DNA of 64,000 nucleotides from contig CAPAOL010000006.1 of the NCBI GenBank assembly GCA_948579315.1, positions 31,629-95,628 of the forward strand, written 5' to 3'. The translations under genes were made by a program, and so were the position numbers. Each line of letters starts with the position of its first letter. Within the stretch, counting starts at the first letter, position 1. Positions 58,592 through 64,000 of the stretch are shown here, piece by piece. The notes under the pieces were generated by a model, which was given only the letters and a program-made list of their open reading frames with translations, had not been told where the DNA came from and did no database searches. This DNA comes from an uncultured Phocaeicola sp. GTDB lineage: Bacteria; Bacteroidota; Bacteroidia; Bacteroidales; Bacteroidaceae.

Positions 58592-59761
58592 CTACTCCAG
58601 TTTCTTCTTGTAAACCCATATACTTATTATAAAATAAATAAATACTTGTATCCAAAGGGTTATATATTCCGGTCTGATATCCGCCATACTGGCTCCCATA
58701 GAATTCAATTTCACAAAAGCAAGTGTGCCTGGTGCAGCCGGAAAAATGTAATGTGCAACTTTCCAATACCAAGGCATTAGCTCCATCGGATAGGAGACCC
58801 CGGAAAGAAAAATTAATCCTACGGAAAAGAAGGCAATCATAAGTAGGGGAGCTTCAGAATCTGTAAAATACCTGGAAGCTGCCAACCCCAGGAAAGAGGT
58901 CGCCATCAGGTATGGAATCAATAATAATACAATGTATAGCCCGTTTCCAATATTAGGAATACTGAAAAAATGGGGGAGCAAGCCTAATAGAAAAAAAGCA
59001 AAGAGGGCATAAAGAGCACAGTATACGGATGTTTTTCCTGCCACTATACGAATAGCTACTCCCCAGCCATTTCCAAAAGGAGCGTAGGCACGGATTCCTC
59101 TGTTGCTGTGTTCTTCTCCAGTCACCATACCAATAACCATCAATAGGGTTTGAAAGATTATAATCATCATAACTGCGGGAATAAGGTAAGAGCCATAGCC
59201 TTCCGTATAATTATAAAGTGCAGTTCCTATTACATTGATCGGTTTTGCCATAGTTACGGCAAGCAATCCTTGGGGCGGAAGAAATACAGCTACATTAGGC
59301 CTGTATTTATCATTTATAGCCAGCATGACACGCGATGATGCCTCCTGCAAAGCCTCGAAATACAGGAAAGCATCCGTAGTTGCATAAAGAGAAAATACAG
59401 CTTCATCTCCCCGGAACACTCGCTTCTCAAAGTCGTGAGGCAGATAAAGTATTCCTTGTACTTTGCCTTCTTTCATCCATTCTTTTGCTTCGTGATAGTC
59501 CATCGCCTGGCTATAAATCTCTGCCTGGGGAGTAGCATCCAGCCAACGGATAAAATCACGGCTCAATTTGCTATGAGAATTATCGACTACGGCAACAGGA
59601 ACATTGGTTACAATATTCGGTGCGTACATGTAATTATAGAGTAATCCGTACACAAAAATTCCTCCTATCAACACAAGCAGAACTGCATAACTGGTACTGA
59701 TAGCTAGAAATTCACGACGAATGATGAATGATAACTGTTGTAACTTACTTAATGTCTTCAT
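58592..59761 (-). CDS. ABC-2 type permease, efflux operon (second copy)
   Basis: 389 residues. One N-terminal helix, a ~130-residue extracytoplasmic domain (VPVAVVDNSHSKLSRDFIRWLDATPQAEI...), then five or six helices with the ABC-2/YhgE-Pip-like pattern (GIRAYAPFGNGWGVAIRIVAGKTSVYCALYA; MIAFFSVGLIFLSGVSYPMELMPWYWKVAHYIFPAAPGT). Related to YbhS/YbhR-type exporter permeases. Its start overlaps the end of the preceding permease gene by 17 bases. No ATP-binding subunit gene is found next to it. Confidence 0.85.
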   Translation of the reverse strand: MKTLSKLQQLSFIIRREFLAISTSYAVLLVLIGGIFVYGLLYNYMYAPNIVTNVPVAVVDNSHSKLSRDFIRWLDATPQAEIYSQAMDYHEAKEWMKEGKVQGILYLPHDFEKRVFRGDEAVFSLYATTDAFLYFEALQEASSRVMLAINDKYRPNVAVFLPPQGLLAVTMAKPINVIGTALYNYTEGYGSYLIPAVMMIIIFQTLLMVIGMVTGEEHSNRGIRAYAPFGNGWGVAIRIVAGKTSVYCALYALFAFFLLGLLPHFFSIPNIGNGLYIVLLLIPYLMATSFLGLAASRYFTDSEAPLLMIAFFSVGLIFLSGVSYPMELMPWYWKVAHYIFPAAPGTLAFVKLNSMGASMADIRPEYITLWIQVFIYFIISIWVYKKKLE

Positions 59762-60929
59762 ACTTATGACTTTCTATAGCTCGTTTTAAATGAGGAAGCA
59801 ACGACAGTGCCAGCAACGGGAAGATACAGAGTATCACAGCCGACTGCCAAAGATGGATAAACCCACCGCCTCCATAGAGCATGGTTTGCATCATTTCCGT
59901 AAAATGACGGACAGGGAACAAATAGGAAGCATCCCTTACCAACGGATACATATTGGAAACCGGAAAGGTTACCCCAGACAAGGTAGCGCCCAAAGAACCT
60001 ACCATAGAAACTACACTTATAATCAGTGAAATTGCCGGAAACAGCGAGAATAAAAACAGTCCTAAAGCCTGTGTCGCAATAATGAAAAGCACAGTCATGG
60101 TATTCATTAACCACCAACTCTCCTGAAAAGGGATATGCAAAATGCCGAACATGACGTAGTTAGCCAGCCATCCTATCAATATATATATAATGGTATAAGG
60201 TAATAATTTGCCCAAAACAGCAGTTACTATATTGCCTTTAGCAGTCGTCAACCAATCATTTGCTGTACGAAACTTAATTTCAATGCCGACCGTGTAAACA
60301 GTGATCAATAAGATCAAAACCTGAAACAGAACAAAGAAAAAGGGCTGACTCAAATATACCGAATAATCCAAACTTGGATTATATATCGGATGGTTATTAG
60401 CCTGCACCGATAATAAAAAGGTGGTAATTTGATTCTGTTCTACTCCGAGTGCCACGGCTTGCAGCACCACAGGAGAAAGAGCCACTGGAGCTAATGAGGT
60501 TTCGAACGCTGCCATCAACTCGCCGCCTACCGACAATAATGCATAGTGATAATAGTAGGAAAGCGTTGCATTCTTTCCGGTGATAGCATCTTGCTCAAAT
60601 TGGGGAGGTATGGAAAGATAGCCATAAATCTCTTTCTTTTGTACAGATTCACGGGCAGCCGCTTCATCCGTAAAATGCTTTGTCACTTTAAAAGTCGGCA
60701 CGGCAAAGATATTTCTGGCAATCGTCCGGGAAGTGGCAGTGTTATCCTGATCGACAATACCGATAGGAATATTTTCCATCTGTCCGTTGCCAAAAATCGT
60801 AGCCATAAAGAAAAGGGTAAATAACGGCAAAACAATGCAGACGCCAAAATAAAGGCGCCGCGAAGTCATTCGCCGCCACTCTCTTAACAATACGGAACGA
60901 AAAGGGGAATATGTTTGTGATTCATCCAT
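59745..60929 (-). CDS. ABC-2 type permease, efflux operon (first copy)
   Basis: 394 residues with the same layout as its neighbour: N-terminal helix (RLYFGVCIVLPLFTLFFMATIF), an extracytoplasmic domain starting IPIGIVDQDNTATSRTIARN, and C-terminal helices with VSMVGSLGATLSGVTFPVSNMYPLVRDASYLFPVRHFTEMMQTMLYGG. The two permeases form a likely heterodimer. It lies 22 bases after the HlyD gene. Without an ATPase in the window its energy source must come from elsewhere in the genome. Confidence 0.85.
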   Translation of the reverse strand: MDESQTYSPFRSVLLREWRRMTSRRLYFGVCIVLPLFTLFFMATIFGNGQMENIPIGIVDQDNTATSRTIARNIFAVPTFKVTKHFTDEAAARESVQKKEIYGYLSIPPQFEQDAITGKNATLSYYYHYALLSVGGELMAAFETSLAPVALSPVVLQAVALGVEQNQITTFLLSVQANNHPIYNPSLDYSVYLSQPFFFVLFQVLILLITVYTVGIEIKFRTANDWLTTAKGNIVTAVLGKLLPYTIIYILIGWLANYVMFGILHIPFQESWWLMNTMTVLFIIATQALGLFLFSLFPAISLIISVVSMVGSLGATLSGVTFPVSNMYPLVRDASYLFPVRHFTEMMQTMLYGGGGFIHLWQSAVILCIFPLLALSLLPHLKRAIESHKYEDIK

Positions 60930-60951
60930 TCGCTGGTTTATTTGATGTCAA

Positions 60952-61938
60952 TTAGTCTAAAGTCAATAACACGGACATGCCGGGACGCAAGTCATCCACT
61001 TTTTGAGTCGGACGGGCATGAATCTCAAATGTACGTAGGTCATAACTTCCGGTCTGCTTGGTTGATTTCCAGGTAGCAAAACTGCCTAACGGACTTATAT
61101 AATAGATTTTAAACTCTATATTTTCTTTACCGATAGCAGGCACATCTGCAACGAATGTTCCATTCATTTTGAACTGGGGCATCAGATCTTCCCGTACGTT
61201 AAGAACAACATGTATATCATCCATAACCACTAGATTCATAATGGGAGTTCCCGGCGCAACCAATTCTCCGCGTTTAGGAAAGATTGTTGCTATCTGTCCG
61301 CTTTCCGGAGCTGTCAACCGGGAGTCAACCAGCAAAGCTGAAATTTCATCCACCGTGCTTCGTGCCGCATCCACCATACTGGCAGCTGATGCTTTATCTT
61401 CTTTCTGTGCACCATCTACAGCCATCTGATACTGCTCGTATGCAGCGCGTTCGGCTGCTACAGCCGCTTTATACATCGCTTCCACTTCGTCTTTTCTTTG
61501 AGAAGTGACGACACTGTCTTTATATAAAGTGAGAATACGGTTATAAGTTGTTTGAGCGAGAGTCAGGTCACTCTTCGTTTTATTCCATAACTGCAATGCG
61601 GTAGCCACAATCTGACGACGGGTTCCGGCATCTATTTTCTTGTTCTGCTGTACTGCGACTTGTTCCAAGGCATTGACTTGTTGATACTTGGCATATATTT
61701 CAGGACTATTAATAACGACAAGAGTATCTCCTTCGTGTACCCAATCTCCTTCCTGAACGAGAAAAGAATCGATACGACCGGGAAGTTTTCCACTGATACG
61801 AATTTCTGTTGCTTCAGCCTGTCCTTGCAGAATTAGCTGTTGTTTATGCATTAGTATAACTCCCAAGCCGGTAAAAATACCGACTGCCAAAAGGATGATA
61901 ACAAAAGCCCATGATAGGGTTTTACTAGTTGGTTTCAT
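60952..61938 (-). CDS. HlyD-family membrane fusion protein
   Basis: 328 residues. One N-terminal membrane anchor (WAFVIILLAVGIFTGLGVILM), a biotinyl-lipoyl-like half (GRIDSFLVQEGDWVHEGDTLVVI), a long alpha-helical coiled-coil (QVNALEQVAVQQNKK... to AQKEDKASAAS), and the second half (LTAPESGQIATIFPKRGELVAPGTPIMNLVV), then a beta-barrel. It bridges the inner-membrane permeases and the TolC channel encoded just before it. Confidence 0.88.
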   Translation of the reverse strand: MKPTSKTLSWAFVIILLAVGIFTGLGVILMHKQQLILQGQAEATEIRISGKLPGRIDSFLVQEGDWVHEGDTLVVINSPEIYAKYQQVNALEQVAVQQNKKIDAGTRRQIVATALQLWNKTKSDLTLAQTTYNRILTLYKDSVVTSQRKDEVEAMYKAAVAAERAAYEQYQMAVDGAQKEDKASAASMVDAARSTVDEISALLVDSRLTAPESGQIATIFPKRGELVAPGTPIMNLVVMDDIHVVLNVREDLMPQFKMNGTFVADVPAIGKENIEFKIYYISPLGSFATWKSTKQTGSYDLRTFEIHARPTQKVDDLRPGMSVLLTLD

Positions 61939-61944
61939 TGTTTG

Positions 61945-63357
61945 CTACGGTTTAGGTTGATAGTTTGTAAATTGTTCCGGTGTGCCACAAAGCGAGAGCA
62001 GATTCATAAGTGCCACATCATATTCATAATACGCTGCCAAGCGAGCCACTTTTACAGTAGCAAGCATGGTTTCAGCATCAATAACTTCGGTAGATGTTGC
62101 CATTCCTTCTGTAAAAGATTTCTTTCGGATACGAACTAGTTCTTCGCTTAAAGCAATTGTTGCATTTAAAGCTTTTACATTATCCTGTGCCTTTTCCAAC
62201 TGCGTATAAAGCTTATCTACCCCAACAGCCAAATCGTCACGAGCCTTCATCTGTCCTAAGGCCAACGTTTGTTCCGTCAATTTAGATTGCCGTACTCTCT
62301 TCTCACGATCCAATCCGTCAAAGAGATTCCATGTAAAGCCAATACCTACCATGGTACGTGGCAACAAATTACTCTGAATGCCATGCGAATATAAGGTCTG
62401 TTTTCCGAAAAGGGCTATATTCGGCAGATATCCGCTTTGAGCAATCCGTACTTCTTGTTTGGCAATATGTTGCTGTAACTGTAATTGATTGAGCGTATAG
62501 TTTCCACTGTTTACAGAAAGATCAAAAAGCATTTTAGGCGGTAGTGAGTCATTCATAAAAAGGGGAGAGGTAGGAATGATATTGCTATCTGTATCCTTTT
62601 TATTCAGCAAGACTTTCAAAGCACTTTGCACTACTGCTTCTTCTTTCCGCGCAGCGTCCAATGCTCGTTTAGCTTCATCCATATTCACTTGGGCGAAAAG
62701 CCTGCCTGCTTTGTCAATCATTCCTGCCGCTTCTAACTTTAAGGCATTTTCATAATGTTTCTTCAATCCGTTATAAGTTTCTTCACGAACAGTTACTATT
62801 TGTTGTGCCAGCCGAAGCCCATAATAACTTTCAACCAATAGGTTTTGCTGGTTGGCCGATACCTGTGCCCGGCTTTCCCGGGCTAAATCGACCATCGCTC
62901 TTCCAATATTGGTGGCACGAAAACGTTTACCACCGGAAAAGAGTACCCATTCGGCTGATAAATCAATAGTGGTCAGATTTCTGGGAGCCAAAGGAAACAC
63001 TAGTGTGTTTGCTCCAATCTGATCTAGTATGGATGAAATGATTTGATCATCCGGAATAATAGAATGTACAAAGTCTTTTGCCGGATCAGTAAATTGTGAT
63101 AGGGGCTGTTTTACTTCAATCTTCTCTGACATGTGCACAAACGCTCCCGTAGACTGAAGGCTAGGATACCAGAAAGCATTCAGTTTGTCACGTTCAGCCT
63201 TTGCAATCTCAATACTCTTATCTGCAATTTTCAGACTTTGATTTCCCTGATTCAGCAAATACAGTGACTCCTCAAAACTTAATGGTGTCTGTGCATCTAT
63301 TTGACTGATGAAAAAGTACAAAGTCAATAGTATAAAAAGTCGCTTATTTTTTTTCAT
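61945..63357 (-). CDS. TolC-family outer-membrane efflux protein
   Basis: 470 residues from the ATG at 63357, giving the signal peptide MKKNKRLFILLTLYFFISQIDAQ. The TolC/OMF pattern is two repeated long helical hairpins with strand pairs: LSFEESLYLLNQGNQSLKIADKSIEIAKAERDKLNAFWYPSLQ and the later TLNQLQLQQHIAKQEVRIAQSGYLPNIALFGKQTLYS. First gene of the minus-strand efflux operon; 6 bases before the HlyD gene. Confidence 0.88.
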   Translation of the reverse strand: MKKNKRLFILLTLYFFISQIDAQTPLSFEESLYLLNQGNQSLKIADKSIEIAKAERDKLNAFWYPSLQSTGAFVHMSEKIEVKQPLSQFTDPAKDFVHSIIPDDQIISSILDQIGANTLVFPLAPRNLTTIDLSAEWVLFSGGKRFRATNIGRAMVDLARESRAQVSANQQNLLVESYYGLRLAQQIVTVREETYNGLKKHYENALKLEAAGMIDKAGRLFAQVNMDEAKRALDAARKEEAVVQSALKVLLNKKDTDSNIIPTSPLFMNDSLPPKMLFDLSVNSGNYTLNQLQLQQHIAKQEVRIAQSGYLPNIALFGKQTLYSHGIQSNLLPRTMVGIGFTWNLFDGLDREKRVRQSKLTEQTLALGQMKARDDLAVGVDKLYTQLEKAQDNVKALNATIALSEELVRIRKKSFTEGMATSTEVIDAETMLATVKVARLAAYYEYDVALMNLLSLCGTPEQFTNYQPKP

Positions 63358-63499
63358 ACTGGTTAGGTTATATCTGATTTTAGATATTCTAACAGATGAA
63401 AAGAGAGGTTTGTTCATTAGAAAAATATGGCGTTACAACAAACGAGTTGAAAAGACTTTGATTTCACTTTCTTCTTGCATTAAAATTTTTACGATTTTA

Positions 63500-63529
63500 T
63501 TTGAGATATAAAAATTATGTTTACCTTTG
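63500..63529 (+). promoter_or_regulatory. tRNA-Gly promoter
   Basis: TTTG at 63500-63503 and TACCTTTG at 63522-63529 with 18 bases between them, about 47 bases before the tRNA. Confidence 0.6.
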
Positions 63530-63576
63530 CATCACCGTTTCATAAGGCATTTTAAGTCGAGAAGCGCAGTAAATAT

Positions 63577-63649
63577 GCGGTAATAGCTCAGTTGGTAGAG
63601 CACTAGCTTCCCAAGCTGGGGGTCGCGAGTTCGAGCCTCGTTTACCGCT
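63577..63649 (+). tRNA. tRNA-Gly (CCC)
   Basis: A 73-nt cloverleaf: acceptor GCGGTAA/TTACCGC, D-arm GCTCAGTTGGTAGAGC, anticodon stem CTAGC/GCTGG around loop TTCCCAA giving anticodon CCC, T-arm GCGAGTTCGAGCCTCGT, discriminator T. CCA is not encoded. A terminator follows. Confidence 0.93.
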
Positions 63650-63656
63650 CATTTGA

Positions 63657-63697
63657 AAATCAGGTAGTTTGTTTAATATAACTACCTGATTTTTTTA
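63657..63697 (+). terminator. Terminator after tRNA-Gly
   Basis: AAATCAGGTAGTT (63657-63669) pairs perfectly with AACTACCTGATTT (63680-63692), then a T run. Confidence 0.85.
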
Positions 63698-63700
63698 TTT

Positions 63701-63847
63701 TCAGGTTCCTTTTCGCTTCAGTTGTAATTCTTTAGGATTTAATTCAGGGCAATCCATTCCTAAAATCAGATTCATTCCCGCACGGAAATGAATTAATTCA
63801 CTATGGGGTAATACAGTAACGTAAGTTTGATATAACTTCGTCCGCAT
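63701..63847 (-). CDS. Possible 48-residue protein
   Basis: ATG at 63847, stop at 63701: MRTKLYQTYVTVLPHSELIH followed by FRAGMNLILGMDCPELN. A purine-rich GGAAGGAGAGG lies just before the start, partly inside a 7-bp hairpin (63856-63871, CTCCTTC/GAAGGAG). No family recognised. The stop is close to the tRNA terminator. It may be a real small gene or chance. An overlapping frame (63801-63998) is less convincing. Confidence 0.3.
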   Translation of the reverse strand: MRTKLYQTYVTVLPHSELIHFRAGMNLILGMDCPELNPKELQLKRKGT

Positions 63848-64000
63848 TGTTTCCTCTCCTTCCTGAAGGAGGAGAATCGGAATAGTATAAGCTTATATCG
63901 AACTGACGTTTCAGTCCATTTGAATTCAGCTTTTGCAATTCTCCTCCATAGAAGTTTTTTTTCATTTTTGCCCTCATGCTCTCATATTTCCCTCTCAATC

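Larger units (their letters stand above)
63650..64000. other. Window end, mostly non-coding
   Basis: After the tRNA-Gly terminator this region holds only the possible small ORF at 63701-63847 and short open frames without recognisable domains. The window ends here, so a neighbouring gene could begin beyond it. Confidence 0.4.

Overview
The window looks like a chromosomal segment of a gut Bacteroides (B. thetaiotaomicron/ovatus/xylanisolvens group). The reasons are a SusC/SusD pair with its own ECF sigma/FecR anti-sigma switch, a hybrid two-component system, GH92 and GH130 mannoside enzymes, DUF1573 and DUF4923 proteins, and many TAnnTTTG promoter boxes typical of the Bacteroides primary sigma factor. 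The exact species cannot be settled from sequence alone.

Layout. 1-5 kb: a DUF3298 lipoprotein, a tiny secreted peptide plus a copper-type P1B ATPase behind a perfect inverted-repeat operator, an AraC regulator and lipB. 5-10 kb: a minus-strand operon of an OPT oligopeptide transporter, a fused esterase/DUF1460 protein and a PorV/PorQ-like outer-membrane protein. 9.7-17 kb: mostly housekeeping genes (DUF1573, DUF4923, engB, a sodium:solute symporter, recR, a GNAT enzyme, algH-like, an aminotransferase) ending at tRNA-Asp. Four 13-bp palindromes at exact 22-bp spacing lie upstream of engB. 17-22.5 kb: an accessory island with four small AT-rich unknown genes, a palindromic element, a broken mobilisation-like fragment, a ~420-bp dispersed repeat (second copy at 33.9 kb), and a three-gene GNAT / PAPS-reductase-like / ParB-like (IbrA/IbrB-type) module. 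22.6-28.7 kb: an AddB/AddA-like nuclease-helicase pair. 29-33.6 kb: an MFS transporter, GH130 phosphorylase and GH92 alpha-mannosidase that together can process beta-mannosyl-GlcNAc and alpha-mannosides from N-glycans.

34-48.3 kb: an SDR enzyme, a lone tyrosine recombinase, a 92-bp segment with 12-bp terminal inverted repeats and 22-bp internal repeats, then ECF sigma, FecR, SusC, SusD, an EEP-fold lipoprotein hydrolase, a duplicated GLUG-like surface lipoprotein and a second EEP hydrolase. This is a polysaccharide-utilisation-type locus with no recognisable glycosidase, which suggests a phosphodiester- or phosphate-containing ligand. 48.5-50.5 kb: a split ThrE-type exporter and an unknown membrane protein. 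51-54.4 kb: a redox operon of a polyferredoxin with an internal twin-arginine motif, an exported iron-sulfur aldo/keto reductase and a DUF1893 protein. 54.6-63.4 kb (minus): TolC, HlyD, two ABC-2 permeases without an ATPase, and a large hybrid two-component regulator at the operon's end. The window closes with tRNA-Gly and a possible small ORF.

The best candidates for something undescribed are the GNAT/PP-loop/ParB-like module, the SusCD-EEP-GLUG-EEP locus with its adjacent recombinase and repeat array, the polyferredoxin/aldo-keto reductase/DUF1893 operon, and the 22-bp-phased palindrome array before engB. All functions are inferred from recognised motifs and family knowledge; no database search was possible.
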